Source: an uncultured Clostridia bacterium
Lineage (GTDB): Bacteria > Bacillota > Clostridia > Christensenellales > DTU072
NCBI GenBank assembly: GCA_934274515.1
Contig: CAKQTC010000008.1
Location: forward strand, 36,031-100,030
DNA length: 64,000 nt
Direction: 5' to 3'
A program made the translations under genes and the position numbers. Positions 1 to 8,964 of the stretch are shown in pieces; the stretch's first letter is position 1, and the number at the start of each line of letters is the position of its first letter. A model generated the notes under the pieces. That model had not been told where the DNA came from. It searched no databases and saw nothing but the letters and a program-made list of their open reading frames with translations.

Positions 1-1715
1 TCGGGTATAGACGAATAAACGTAAATCGTCATTCCCATAAGCGGTCTGTAAAGTTTATGTTTTTCGTTCGGTTTTTCTTTGTGTTGCGCAATTATATTGT
101 CCGCAACGATTTTCGCTACGTTCGACGGTATCGCATAACCTATGTTATCTACTTTTTGCGCGACGAGTTTTGCGTCCGTTATCCCTATTATTTTTCCGTC
201 GGTATCGAACACTCCGCCACCGCTGTTCCCGGGGTTAATCGCCGCCGAAACGCGAATAACTCTTCTTGTCACTAAGTCGTCGCTGTCGATTGCTTTTATC
301 GCGATGTTTTCGCTTGCCAAATTTATCGTGCCGTCCGTGACGGAAATTCCGTCTCCTTCCGCATTGCCTACGGCAATTACGTTTTGTCCGACGTACGCTT
401 TGTCGCTGTCTGTAAACTCCGCCGCGGTGAGTATCGTTTTCTTTATCGCGTCGCTACCCGTTATTTTAAGCACGGCGATGTCGTATTTTTTGCTACCGCC
501 TATAAACTCGGCGTCGATGCCCATTTCCTGTGCGGCGGTTTGCGAATTCGCTCTAATTTCGCTACCGTACAAATAAACTTTTATTTTCGTATGATAGTCG
601 GGTTCTCCCTCGGTTGTTTTTTCTTTATAAACGACGTGGAAATTCGTTATCACGAAAGCGTCTCCGGCGGTTTTATCCATTTGATAAATAACGCCCGAAC
701 CCTCGCTCCCGTTTCCGAGTTCTCCTACCGACACGCTTACCGAACTAAGCAACGCTTTGGTGATAAACTTAACGTCCTTTTTGTTCGTTTCGGCAAAAAG
801 CAACGCAAAATCTTGGTACGAGCCTTGATACCCGTTGCTCTTCATAAATTCGTACAACTGTTGAGCGGTTAACGCTACGGGTTCGTTTTTCCCGTTGGTT
901 ACGTTAAACGTATAAAACGAGCCGTCGGTTAGCGTAATCGTATACTCGTCCGTCTGCCCGACGGTAGCGGTTTTTTCTATGTTTTTTATCCCTTTGCCGT
1001 CTTTCCCTGACGCCACGGTAAACGAATACGTCGAACCGTCGGTGTACGTAATTTTGTACTTACCGCCGTTTCCGTCTTCGGACACGTCTTCGATTTTTTC
1101 TATACCCCTACCCGCATCGCCTTTTTCGCCGACAGCGCGAATTCCCGTTGGTTTATCCCCTACGTACCAAAACTCGTCTTTAATCGACGGAGTAATGCCG
1201 CTCGCTCCCACGAGCGAAACAAGCCATTCGGTTTCCGTACCCTTATACCCGTTTTTGACCGCGATTTGGTATGCGCTGTCGCCCTTGAACGCGTTAATCA
1301 GTTCTTCGAGCGTACCCGAATAACCGAGTTCGGTTGCAAGCGTATACACCGTTTTTAACGATATTACTCTTTCTTCCGAAAAGTTTTCCGAATAGTAAAA
1401 CTTCGTACTTCCGTCCGCTTGAAACGACAATATATCTTTGTCGAACCTGCCCCTGTACAAGACGGTTTGTTTTTTTACGTCGTAAAACGAGATTTCGTTT
1501 TTGTCGTTTATCGAGTACGTTCCCGATTCGTAAACCGAATTTTCCCATTTGCCGTCGGACAAGGCAAACCAGTCCGATTTATCCGTTTTCCCGTTGGAAA
1601 CGGCGTAAAAAACGACATATTCCGCCCCCGTATCGGGAGCGGAACAGCCTATCGCCGTTGCGGCGAGTAAAAGTATCGTCAAAAACGCGATAATCGCGAT
1701 CTTTTTACTGCGCAT
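1..1715 (-). CDS. HtrA-like serine protease lipoprotein, C-terminus cut by window edge
   Basis: A secreted, lipid-anchored trypsin-like protease of the HtrA/DegP type, expected to degrade or quality-control envelope proteins. The start at 1715 gives a signal peptide ending in a lipobox (ATAIGC, Cys about residue 24). A middle region of about residues 110-240 holds collagen-like Gly-x-x stretches (GASG, GEKGDAG, GKDGKG). The protease domain follows, with the triad visible as His360 (TNFHVV), Asp412 (YDIAVL) and Ser498 (NPGNSGG). The last residues in the window (RPLMGM) match the junction where a PDZ domain normally begins, so the missing part is probably PDZ. Its start lies 11 bp after the stop of the DUF1508 gene, so the two are co-transcribed. 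The family assignment is firm; the substrate is unknown. Confidence 0.9.
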   Translation of the reverse strand, partial: MRSKKIAIIAFLTILLLAATAIGCSAPDTGAEYVVFYAVSNGKTDKSDWFALSDGKWENSVYESGTYSINDKNEISFYDVKKQTVLYRGRFDKDILSFQADGSTKFYYSENFSEERVISLKTVYTLATELGYSGTLEELINAFKGDSAYQIAVKNGYKGTETEWLVSLVGASGITPSIKDEFWYVGDKPTGIRAVGEKGDAGRGIEKIEDVSEDGNGGKYKITYTDGSTYSFTVASGKDGKGIKNIEKTATVGQTDEYTITLTDGSFYTFNVTNGKNEPVALTAQQLYEFMKSNGYQGSYQDFALLFAETNKKDVKFITKALLSSVSVSVGELGNGSEGSGVIYQMDKTAGDAFVITNFHVVYKEKTTEGEPDYHTKIKVYLYGSEIRANSQTAAQEMGIDAEFIGGSKKYDIAVLKITGSDAIKKTILTAAEFTDSDKAYVGQNVIAVGNAEGDGISVTDGTINLASENIAIKAIDSDDLVTRRVIRVSAAINPGNSGGGVFDTDGKIIGITDAKLVAQKVDNIGYAIPSNVAKIVADNIIAQHKEKPNEKHKLYRPLMGMTIYVYSSIP

Positions 1716-1726
1716 ACTCGAAAATA

Positions 1727-3166
1727 TTATTTATTAGCGTTTTTTTCGGGCAGCGGCGAGCGCAACGCAAAACGATATACGCTTTCTATACTGCTCGCGC
1801 ACGCTTTTTGCGTGTCGTAGTTCTGTCCGTAGTACTCGATAGGCGAATTTGCGGATTTACTTCTCAAAACGAACTTGTATCTGCCCGATTTGTCGGGGTC
1901 GATAACGAAATATCCGTCGCGTACCGTGTTGATAAACGTTTTCAAACCGTTAAGACAGCCGCTTTCCGCTTTGTAATCTCTCGATTCGTAAAGAAGTTGT
2001 CCGTTGTTGGCGAAAAGAAGGAAAACGTACGGCGAAGTTTTGGAGTTCTCGTCCACTCTCGCAATTTCCCATTTCCCTACCGCGCCGGAACCTTCCGCCA
2101 CGTCTTTTACGAGTTCTTCCGGAATTTCGTAATGAACGAACTTAGCCGCATAATCTTCGGTCGTAATGTCCGTTATCGGAGAAATCGGCGCAAAACGCTT
2201 TACGCTTTCGATGTTGTTTCTGCAAGACGATTCCGTGGAAAAACTTTCGCCGATGTATAACAACGTGTTGCTCGTAGGGCTTTTTAGTATAAACTTGTAA
2301 TTTTTGAACTTGTCCGCGCGAACGGTAAATCTACCGGCGTTAACCGCGTCGATAAAGTTTGCTATCGCTTCTCTGCAACTGTCTACCGATTTATACGCTT
2401 TGCTTTCGTAAAGCAGTTGACCGTTGTTCGCCAAAAGCAAATAATTGTATCCGCCTAGGTCGGAGTTGCAAATTTCTATCTTTCCGACAACCTTGTTTTC
2501 TTTTGCGTCATCGCTTGCCGCAGGTTCTTCAAACACGACTTTATCCGCGTCGCCGAGTTTAACCTTCGGCTTTTCAAGCATATTCTCTTGTTCGTGTTTT
2601 TCTTCGACCGCTTTTTCCGCGGGTTTTTTAGCCGCAGGTTTCTTCGCAACGGGTTTTTTTGCCGTTGCGGGCTTTTTAACGGGCGCTTTAACGGGTTCTT
2701 CCGCCGCTACCGTTTCCGATTTGTCGGACTTCGTTTCTTTCGCTACGGGTTGCTCGATTTTTTCTTCGGGCTTTGCGACAACAACGGGTTGTTCGGTCTT
2801 TTCTTCGACTTTTTCTTCCGTTTCGGGCGCAGATTCCGCAATAACTTCTTTTTGGGTTTCTTCAACCTGTTCGGACTTTTCTGCGGCGACGGGCGTTTCG
2901 TATTCGGGTTCCGCGTACTTTTCCGCAGGTGTAGCGGACTTCGTTTCTTCCTTTTTATCGGACACGTCTATCGTTTCCCCGACTTCTTCGTAGCGTCTTT
3001 TGCCTTTCTTTCTTGCGCGTTCGCATACCGCGATAAGCACTGCGATAAGCGCAACGATAACCGCCACGGCAAGAATAACGTGCCATAATTTGAGCGTCAA
3101 AGACGAACCCAAACTTATTTCTTTGTTCATAACGTCCGCAAATGCGGCAAGACCGAATAAAAACAT
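1727..3166 (-). CDS. Membrane-anchored protein with tandem DUF1508 (YegP-like) repeats
   Basis: A 479-residue protein of unknown function. It has one membrane segment at about residues 27-48, a basic stop-transfer patch, then a long low-complexity spacer rich in Glu, Lys, Pro and Ala (about 60-215). The C-terminal half holds two copies of a paired DUF1508/YegP unit. Each copy carries an ANNGQLLYES motif, a K-F-(I/V)-L-(K/R)-S motif and a closing SIE/NIESV(K/Y)RFA helix. YegP proteins are normally small and soluble, so four units on a tethered stalk is unusual. The start is supported by AAGGAGAG about 6 bp upstream. It is first in a two-gene operon with the HtrA-like lipoprotein. The domain call is confident; no role can be assigned. 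Confidence 0.85.
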   Translation of the reverse strand: MFLFGLAAFADVMNKEISLGSSLTLKLWHVILAVAVIVALIAVLIAVCERARKKGKRRYEEVGETIDVSDKKEETKSATPAEKYAEPEYETPVAAEKSEQVEETQKEVIAESAPETEEKVEEKTEQPVVVAKPEEKIEQPVAKETKSDKSETVAAEEPVKAPVKKPATAKKPVAKKPAAKKPAEKAVEEKHEQENMLEKPKVKLGDADKVVFEEPAASDDAKENKVVGKIEICNSDLGGYNYLLLANNGQLLYESKAYKSVDSCREAIANFIDAVNAGRFTVRADKFKNYKFILKSPTSNTLLYIGESFSTESSCRNNIESVKRFAPISPITDITTEDYAAKFVHYEIPEELVKDVAEGSGAVGKWEIARVDENSKTSPYVFLLFANNGQLLYESRDYKAESGCLNGLKTFINTVRDGYFVIDPDKSGRYKFVLRSKSANSPIEYYGQNYDTQKACASSIESVYRFALRSPLPEKNANK

Positions 3167-3231
3167 AGCGTTCTCTCCTTTTTATTCCCTTTATTTTGTT
3201 CGCCTTTTCAGGCGGTTCTTTTTCAAAACAT

Positions 3232-3261
3232 AGTTTACAACACTTTTCGACCCGTTGTCAA
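3232..3261 (-). promoter_or_regulatory. Sigma-A-type promoter for the DUF1508/HtrA pair
   Basis: On the minus strand TTGACA (3256-3261) is followed after 18 bp by TAAACT (3232-3237). The start codon lies 66 bp further on. A small CGCC/GGCG hairpin sits in the leader at 3201-3214. Confidence 0.6.
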
Positions 3262-3333
3262 TTATTTTACTTTATACTTTAACGTAAAAAATAAATATAA
3301 ATAACTATTCGCGCGACTACGCATACTAGCGAT

Positions 3334-4494
3334 ATGAATAAAAAAATTTGTTTTGCTCTTATCGCCGTCATCGCGGTTGTTTTTGTCTGCATCCTTTCCG
3401 GTGCGGCGATAAAACCCGTTTCTTTCGCCGTTTCCGTCGTAGCCGACGAAAAAGTCGTTTTTAACAAGACCTATAAAACCGCTCCGTCTGTCGCACTCGT
3501 CGCTCGTTTATTCTATGACGGCAATCCGAGAAATATGCTAAAAAAGCGATTTAAGGGTGACGTAGCCCTTTTTTCGGATACCGTAAACCCCGAAATAGCC
3601 AACGACTTAAAAACCCTTGCAAAGTCGCTTTCATATCCTGCGGTCGAACCGAACATATTGTACGAAGGCAAAGGAAAATTCGTTTTTCGCGAAGGTAAGA
3701 ACGGTAGGACGTGCGACTACGAACAGACCTTGCGGCAAGCGGCTGAAAACGAAAAATGTGCTGCCGTATTCGAAACAACGCATCCCGTTTTTACCGTGGA
3801 AGAGTTACGAAAAAACACCGTAGCGGCAGGCAAAGCAAAAACCGCTTATTACACTTCGGGCAGAGCGCGTAAAAACAACGTCGAACTTGCGGCGTCGCGT
3901 CTTGACGGTCAAGTCGTTTTGCCGAACGAGAAATTGTCTTTTAACGAAATCGTAGGGAAAAGGACGGCGGAAAACGGTTTTTCCGAGGCAAAAGTAATTC
4001 TTTACGGCGAATATACCGGCGGCATAGGCGGCGGAGTATGTCAGGTGTCCACCACGCTGTACAACGCTTGGTTAAAAGCGGGGCTTGACGCGGAAAAATC
4101 CCGTCCGCACTCGTTGGAGCCGAGTTACGTTACGCCCGGACTTGACGCAATGGTAAGCGAAGAAAACGACCTTGTGCTTACGAACAACACTTCGTTCCCC
4201 GTCTATATCGGAGCGTTTTATGACGGAAGTTATGTCGAATTCGTAGTTTACACACGCTCCCTGCCCTGCACGATAAAACTCGCAAGCGAGTTCGTTCGCG
4301 CGTTGCCCTGCGATGAATACGAGATAGTCCCCGGGGAAACCGAACAACTGCTTTCTCTGCCTAAAAACGGCGCGATTTACCGCTCGTACAGGGAATTTAT
4401 CGTTGACGGAGAAGTAATCGTCCGCGAATCGTTAAGAACGTCAACCTATTTGCCGCAAAAAGGAAAAATTGCCAAAAGAATAACCGAAAACTAA
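3334..4494 (+). CDS. VanW family protein
   Basis: A 386-residue exported protein with an N-terminal hydrophobic segment (residues 5-23), a variable middle part, and a VanW domain from about residue 172 to 300. The diagnostic motif GGGVCQVSTTLYNA is at about 232-245, followed by PHSLEPSYVTPGLDA. VanW proteins occur in vancomycin-resistance clusters and widely in Clostridia without resistance genes. Their biochemical role is unsettled, and nothing nearby suggests resistance. No Shine-Dalgarno sequence is visible before the ATG, unlike most genes here, so translation initiation may be weak or the leader very short. The 51-residue zinc-ribbon gene follows 60 bp downstream. Confidence 0.9.
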   Translation: MNKKICFALIAVIAVVFVCILSGAAIKPVSFAVSVVADEKVVFNKTYKTAPSVALVARLFYDGNPRNMLKKRFKGDVALFSDTVNPEIANDLKTLAKSLSYPAVEPNILYEGKGKFVFREGKNGRTCDYEQTLRQAAENEKCAAVFETTHPVFTVEELRKNTVAAGKAKTAYYTSGRARKNNVELAASRLDGQVVLPNEKLSFNEIVGKRTAENGFSEAKVILYGEYTGGIGGGVCQVSTTLYNAWLKAGLDAEKSRPHSLEPSYVTPGLDAMVSEENDLVLTNNTSFPVYIGAFYDGSYVEFVVYTRSLPCTIKLASEFVRALPCDEYEIVPGETEQLLSLPKNGAIYRSYREFIVDGEVIVRESLRTSTYLPQKGKIAKRITEN

Positions 4495-4554
4495 CGAATA
4501 AAAAAGAAAAATCAGGCTCAAAATAATATCAGAAACACTTCAAGGAGGTTAGTT

Positions 4555-4710
4555 ATGAAGAACAGTAAAATCGTTAAGACGGGCGAGAAACCCGGACGCG
4601 GCAAGTATTCCTGCACTAATTGCCATACTTGCGTAACGCTCGACGCCGGTGACAAAATGCCCCCGTGCCCGAAATGCACGAACAGCGAATTCACGAAACA
4701 AAACGGCTAA
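4555..4710 (+). CDS. Small zinc-ribbon protein
   Basis: A 51-residue protein preceded by an excellent ribosome binding site (AAGGAGG, 5 bp spacing). It has two Cys knuckles, CTNCHTC at about residues 20-26 and CPKC at about 38-41, as in a rubredoxin-like zinc ribbon, with the conserved lead-in VKTGEKPGRGKYSC. Similar tiny zinc-ribbon proteins are widespread in Bacillota; their role is unknown, though metal binding is expected. It ends just before a strong terminator, so it is the last gene of the VanW transcript or a monocistron. Confidence 0.85.
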   Translation: MKNSKIVKTGEKPGRGKYSCTNCHTCVTLDAGDKMPPCPKCTNSEFTKQNG

Positions 4711-4727
4711 CGACGAATGAAAATATT

Positions 4728-4763
4728 AAAAGGTCTGCCCTAGTAGCAGACCTTTTAATTTTT
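4728..4763 (+). terminator. Rho-independent terminator after the zinc-ribbon gene
   Basis: An 11-bp perfect stem AAAAGGTCTGC (4728-4738) and GCAGACCTTTT (4746-4756), with a 7-base loop, is followed by an AATTTTT tract. Confidence 0.9.
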
Positions 4764-4832
4764 AACTTTTCTTTACCGCAACGCGTTTGCGCCGCACCCT
4801 GCCGTGTTCGCGACGTAATGTATTTTTGTCGT

Positions 4833-5765
4833 TTACTTTAATCTTGCGTCCATAAAAGCAAACGCGCGCTTAAAGCATTCTTTGCTTATTTTCGTCCAAA
4901 AGTTAAAATGGAAACAGTGGTTGTCTAAAAACTTTTTGGACGCGAACGCTTCGTTTTCCACGCCACATTCGTCGAGTTCTTTTTTAAGCAGTTCTCCTTG
5001 TCCTTTACAGAAGATGTCCTTACCGCTCATTACCAAGAATGACGGGCACCATTTTTCGTTTACCCATTCGATAGGACTGATATATTTAAGGTCGGCGTAG
5101 TCGTTTATATTTGAAAAATCTTTTTTGAGTTTGTACTCGTCGCTGTCGAGATAACAACGTCCGATGTCCCATACTATATTGAAAGGCAATTTGGTAAGAG
5201 AGATACTCTTTACAAGGTCGTACGGACCGCAGAAGGACGCTAGCAATGCGGGTTTAACTTTTATCGGCACGCCGATTCTTTCTTCGAGTTCGGGATTTGC
5301 GGCAACTGCGACAAGTTGCGTCGCGTAATACGCTCCCGCGCTATCGCCGGTCACGCAAACCTTATTGACGTCTATATTGTACTTTTCCGCAAGCGTGGCT
5401 ATGTAGTTAAGTGCTTTGCAGCAGTCCTGAATCGCCGACGGGAACTTGTACTTCGGGCTAAGACGATAGTTGACGTTGAATACGAAATATCCGTGCTTTG
5501 CATAACGTTTGCAAAGACTTCTTCTGTAATGCATATCGCCTTTGACGAATCCGCCGCCGTGTATATTGAGAATAACGGGCAGAAGGGGTTTATCCTTACC
5601 GATTAAGGCAGGGTCGTAATAAATCTGCCCTACGCAGTCGGTCGGATAATTTTCGTCGTAAACCACGACGTCTTTTTCCATAACCATACCTTTGTAGCGA
5701 CGATAGTTTTGTAAAGGATTGCAAATTTTGTCGATAAGAACAAAAACAAATTCCGAACGCGTCAT
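4833..5765 (-). CDS. Alpha/beta hydrolase of the hormone-sensitive lipase type
   Basis: A 310-residue cytoplasmic esterase-like enzyme. The oxyanion-hole motif HGGG is at residues 69-72 and the nucleophile motif GDSAG at 140-144 (Ser142). The acid is probably Asp250 (SGKD) and the base His283 or His286 (NHCFHF). This arrangement defines the HSL/acetyl-esterase group; likely substrates are short acyl esters, possibly acetylated sugars. The start has GGAGG 8 bp upstream. It is divergent from the GPH sugar symporter at 5988, which would suit deacylation of an imported sugar ester, but that link is only positional. Confidence 0.88.
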   Translation of the reverse strand: MTRSEFVFVLIDKICNPLQNYRRYKGMVMEKDVVVYDENYPTDCVGQIYYDPALIGKDKPLLPVILNIHGGGFVKGDMHYRRSLCKRYAKHGYFVFNVNYRLSPKYKFPSAIQDCCKALNYIATLAEKYNIDVNKVCVTGDSAGAYYATQLVAVAANPELEERIGVPIKVKPALLASFCGPYDLVKSISLTKLPFNIVWDIGRCYLDSDEYKLKKDFSNINDYADLKYISPIEWVNEKWCPSFLVMSGKDIFCKGQGELLKKELDECGVENEAFASKKFLDNHCFHFNFWTKISKECFKRAFAFMDARLK

Positions 5766-5796
5766 AAAATAGTCCTCCGATTGTCTTTTTTATACT

Positions 5797-5825
5797 ATTA
5801 TACGACCTCGTTCCCCTTTTTTCAA
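5797..5825 (-). promoter_or_regulatory. Promoter of the esterase gene
   Basis: On the minus strand TTGAAA (5820-5825), 17 bp, TATAAT (5797-5802); the start codon is 32 bp downstream of the -10 box. Confidence 0.75.
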
Positions 5826-5921
5826 GTCTTATTTTCGATTTTTCTACTTTATCGAGTTTTTTCGCCGTTTATCCCCATCTCCTTCCGAACGCGACAAAGT
5901 TAAAAATGCGAAAAATCCGCA

Positions 5922-5965
5922 TTGACATCATATTATATTAATGTTAAAATACTAAATATTAACAT
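5922..5965 (+). promoter_or_regulatory. Promoter with overlapping palindromic operator for the GPH symporter
   Basis: TTGACA (5922-5927), 17 bp, TAAAAT (5945-5950). A 25-bp imperfect palindrome, ATGTTAA-N11-TTAACAT (5941-5965), covers the -10 box and the expected transcription start. A repressor bound there would block initiation. The TTG inside the -35 box could be misread as a start codon in frame with the symporter, but it lies upstream of the transcript. Confidence 0.8.
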
Positions 5966-5987
5966 ATTGTTTTTTACGGAGAGAACG

Positions 5988-7625
5988 ATGAAAAAAAGAG
6001 AAAAACAACCGTTTAATCCCGACGTCGTGCCGGGCAAGGAAAAACTATGTTACGGCATAGGCGGTTTTATGGACGGTGGCGCGGTCGCGCTTATGTCCTG
6101 CGTTATGCTCAAATATATGACTACGTTCGGTATCGCCGCCGCAGTCGCTTCCACTATAATGATGGTTGCTAAAATTTGGGACGCCGTAACCGACCCGCTT
6201 ATGGGTTTCATCAGCGACAACACTCGTTGTCGGTTCGGCAGGCGCAAGCCGTATATGGTCGTCGGCGGCATGCTCGTCATCGTTGCTCTTACGCTGTTGT
6301 TTATGCCCGTCCATTCTTGGGGTATCTCGACAAGCGGTTTTACGGCGTATATCCTAATTCTTTATCTTATATGGAATACCGTATCGACGGTTACGCAAGT
6401 ACCTTACTGTTCGATGTCAGGCGATATATCTCCGCTTTTCAAAGAAAGAAACAACGCAAACACCGTAAAACTCGTGTTCACTTCTTTGTCGTCCGGACTT
6501 TCGTACGTCGTTCCGTTGGTTTTCCTCGAAGCGATGATAAGCAAAGAAGGTTTTATGTTCGTTCCTAACATTTCGCCGACTACTTTTTGGCTCATTATCG
6601 GGTTAGGGTTCGGTTTGCTGTTCGGCATCGGGCTTATCGTTTGCGGGTTATTCGTTAAAGAGAGAGTTCGCGTCGGCACTCCGAAAGTTAAATTCAATTT
6701 CAAACAGTTTATCAACAACTACGTTGAACCGTACAAAAACCGTTCTTACCGTTGGCACATTATTATGTACTGCGCGGCGTTTATGTGTATGGATATAATC
6801 AGCGCGCTCGCCGTTTTCTACGCAACCGACGTTTGGCACGGATATCAACTCTTCGGAATGGATATTTCGTCGTTGTTTATCGTTGCTCCCCTTATGGTCG
6901 CGGCGGTATTAATGTTCCCTTTGTCTAGAATATTGATGGATAAAAAAAGCAAACAGTTCGTTTTCAGAATGGGTTTGCCTTTTTATATTCTCGGCGGTAT
7001 AATGTTTGCGGTAATGGACCCGTCTTGGACTCCGCCTATTCTCATTCCCGTCGTCGCGCTCGTAATGGGACTCGGTTTCGGCGGAGCGCAAATGATGCCT
7101 TGGATGATTTTCCCCGACACTATCGACGTGGCAGAACTTGCCACCGGGAAACGTCCGACCGGCACTTACAGCGGAATGATGACGCTCGCAAGAAAAATCG
7201 CGGGAGCGTTCGGCGTCGGTTTGGTCGGTTGGGTCATGACCGCCGCCGGCTATATCGAAAACAAAACCGGCAACGCGTCGAGTTATATAGAGCAACCCGA
7301 TTCTGCGTTGCTCGCGATAAAACTTATGATGGGCGTATCCATCGCGGTATTCATAAGCATAGCGATGTTCGCGTCGTTTAAGTACAAAGTAACCAACGCC
7401 AAACTTAAACGTATTCGTTATTTCTGCGAACTTGCCGAACAAGGCGCGCTCGGCTCGCTCAACGAAGAAGAAAAGCAAGAAAGAATTGCTCTTATCAACG
7501 AACTCGCGGGCAAATACGACGAAAAATTCGACCTTGAAAACATCGTTAATTGCGCATCTGCAACCGCCGAACAACCGTCGGACGAGGAATCGGTCGTAAA
7601 CGATGACGAGAAGGCAAACGAATAA
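5988..7625 (+). CDS. GPH-family (MelB-like) sugar:cation symporter
   Basis: A 545-residue MFS_2 transporter with about 12 membrane segments. The family signature appears near the N-terminus: LCYGIGGFMDG in TM1 and IWDAVTDPLMGFISD followed by RCRFGRRKPY in the TM2-TM3 region. GPH members carry disaccharides, glycosides or pentoses with Na+ or H+; the substrate here is not readable. The C-terminal tail of about 60 residues is acidic and cytoplasmic. I chose ATG 5988 because GGAGAG lies 6 bp upstream and the promoter -10 ends at 5950. A 97-residue membrane protein follows after 33 bp. Confidence 0.92.
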   Translation: MKKREKQPFNPDVVPGKEKLCYGIGGFMDGGAVALMSCVMLKYMTTFGIAAAVASTIMMVAKIWDAVTDPLMGFISDNTRCRFGRRKPYMVVGGMLVIVALTLLFMPVHSWGISTSGFTAYILILYLIWNTVSTVTQVPYCSMSGDISPLFKERNNANTVKLVFTSLSSGLSYVVPLVFLEAMISKEGFMFVPNISPTTFWLIIGLGFGLLFGIGLIVCGLFVKERVRVGTPKVKFNFKQFINNYVEPYKNRSYRWHIIMYCAAFMCMDIISALAVFYATDVWHGYQLFGMDISSLFIVAPLMVAAVLMFPLSRILMDKKSKQFVFRMGLPFYILGGIMFAVMDPSWTPPILIPVVALVMGLGFGGAQMMPWMIFPDTIDVAELATGKRPTGTYSGMMTLARKIAGAFGVGLVGWVMTAAGYIENKTGNASSYIEQPDSALLAIKLMMGVSIAVFISIAMFASFKYKVTNAKLKRIRYFCELAEQGALGSLNEEEKQERIALINELAGKYDEKFDLENIVNCASATAEQPSDEESVVNDDEKANE

Positions 7626-7658
7626 ATACACAACTTTTTTTACGGAGGTAAAACAACA

Positions 7659-7952
7659 ATGGCAAACAAGAAAAAATCATCGGGCGGAAGCGTCATCACC
7701 CTTAACAAAGCGTCGTTTTGGTTGATTTGCGTAACGGCGATACTTTATCTCATCGCGATGATACTTCATCTCGTCGGGGTAGAGGCAAAAATCGTAAGCG
7801 CAATGCAAGCCGTCGCTACCGCCATTATGATTATCGTGGTGGCAATACTTGCCTGGCGTTACGTCAGAAACAAACAGATTGTATGGAAGGTGCTTTATTT
7901 TGTCTGTTTGCTCGTCGTAATCATCGGAATAATCATTCCGCTCGTAATTTAA
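7659..7952 (+). CDS. Small three-helix membrane protein
   Basis: A 97-residue protein preceded by ACGGAGG at 8 bp spacing. A short basic N-terminus is followed by three hydrophobic segments at about residues 20-41, 45-67 and 74-97. It resembles no family that I can name. Being in the same transcript as the GPH symporter and directly before a terminator, it could be a small accessory subunit of that transporter; this rests on position only. Confidence 0.75.
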   Translation: MANKKKSSGGSVITLNKASFWLICVTAILYLIAMILHLVGVEAKIVSAMQAVATAIMIIVVAILAWRYVRNKQIVWKVLYFVCLLVVIIGIIIPLVI

Positions 7953-7987
7953 TGCAAACTTACGACACGATGCCAAATTAAAAAAAG

Positions 7988-8024
7988 TTCCGCCGATTGT
8001 TTAACTTTTCGGCGGAATTTTTAT
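7988..8024 (+). terminator. Rho-independent terminator of the symporter operon
   Basis: Nine-bp stem TTCCGCCGA (7988-7996) and TCGGCGGAA (8009-8017), followed by TTTTTATTT. Confidence 0.9.
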
Positions 8025-8087
8025 TTACCAACGTTCTACTCTCTACCGCGCCCGAAAACGGTTCTCCGCGCGGCGTTCGGTTTTGTT

Positions 8088-8768
8088 CTATTCTTCTTCG
8101 CTTTCCCCTGCTATTTCTTTATAGATATCTTGCATTTCTTTATCGAGAGAAGTTATTTGCTCGGCGCAAATTCTAAGCCGCGACGCCAAGTCTTTGGACA
8201 CTTTTTCGCCGGATTTATATTTAAGCCTATGCTCCAAACTTGCCCAAAAATCCATTGCTATCGTTCTTATTTGTATCTCGACAGGAGTATATTCCACGCT
8301 TTCGGCAAGGAAAATTGGAACTTTGACTACGATATGCAGGCTGCGATATCCGTTGCTTTTCGGCGTTTTTACATAGTCCTTAACTCGTATAAGCGTGATG
8401 TCGCTTTGTTTTATCAACAGTTCGTAAACGCGATAAATATCGTCCACGTAATTACATATTACGCGCACGCCCGCTATATCGTAAATATTGTTTTTTATGG
8501 TTTCGATTTCGAGCGGAAGATTTTTCTTTTTTAGTTTCGCGTAAATGCTCTGAATGCTTTTCAACCTGCTTTCGATATGATGAATGGGGTTGTGGTCGTA
8601 CTTAATATGAAACTCTTCGTCCAAAATTTCGAGTTTGGTGGTAATTCTCTTAATCGCCGCTCCGTAAACCTGCGTAAGCGAGATAAATTCCTTCGCGTTC
8701 GCGCGCAGTTTGTCGTCGCTTGCCATCGCTTTCGCAATCGCTTCAAACCCGTTTCTTTCTTTTTTCAT
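8088..8768 (-). CDS. relQ: Small alarmone synthetase (GTP pyrophosphokinase)
   Basis: A 226-residue RelA/SpoT-type synthetase without hydrolase or regulatory domains, the size of the RelQ/YjbM group. It transfers pyrophosphate from ATP to GTP or GDP, making (p)ppGpp in stress. Synthetase motifs are seen at residues 127-145 (IRVKDYVKTPKSNGYRSLH) and 164-185 (EIQIRT then FWASLEHRLKYK). The C-terminal helices match the part used for tetramer assembly in RelQ. GGGAGAG precedes the ATG. It stands alone between two convergent or tandem transcripts, and no promoter is convincing. RelP is the alternative, but overall similarity favours RelQ. Confidence 0.85.
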   Translation of the reverse strand: MKKERNGFEAIAKAMASDDKLRANAKEFISLTQVYGAAIKRITTKLEILDEEFHIKYDHNPIHHIESRLKSIQSIYAKLKKKNLPLEIETIKNNIYDIAGVRVICNYVDDIYRVYELLIKQSDITLIRVKDYVKTPKSNGYRSLHIVVKVPIFLAESVEYTPVEIQIRTIAMDFWASLEHRLKYKSGEKVSKDLASRLRICAEQITSLDKEMQDIYKEIAGESEEE

Positions 8769-8964
8769 CTTTCTCTCCCGAATTGTTATCTTTGCCGTAT
8801 TTTAACGCTCTTCGCTTAAAAAAAACTTGTAATACGTTTATCTATCGTTTCAAAACGCTTTTACGCGCCGTGCCGAAAATAAAGACAGTTTCGTCCTTTG
8901 TCGTTCGTCGTTCGGCGACTACCCATTAAAACGGGGATAAAAGTCGTTACGGCTTTTTCGGTTG

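Noticed and set aside
3201..3214. CGCC/GGCG hairpin in the DUF1508 leader as an attenuator
   Set aside because: It resembles the terminator at 42826 but has no T-run on the transcribed strand and only a 4-bp stem.
3334..4494. Vancomycin resistance determinant
   Set aside because: VanW alone is common in Clostridia; no vanH, ligase or vanX gene is present.
5922..5987. N-terminal extension of the GPH symporter from a TTG at 5922
   Set aside because: The TTG is the first three bases of the -35 box, so it is upstream of the transcript; ATG 5988 has a good Shine-Dalgarno.
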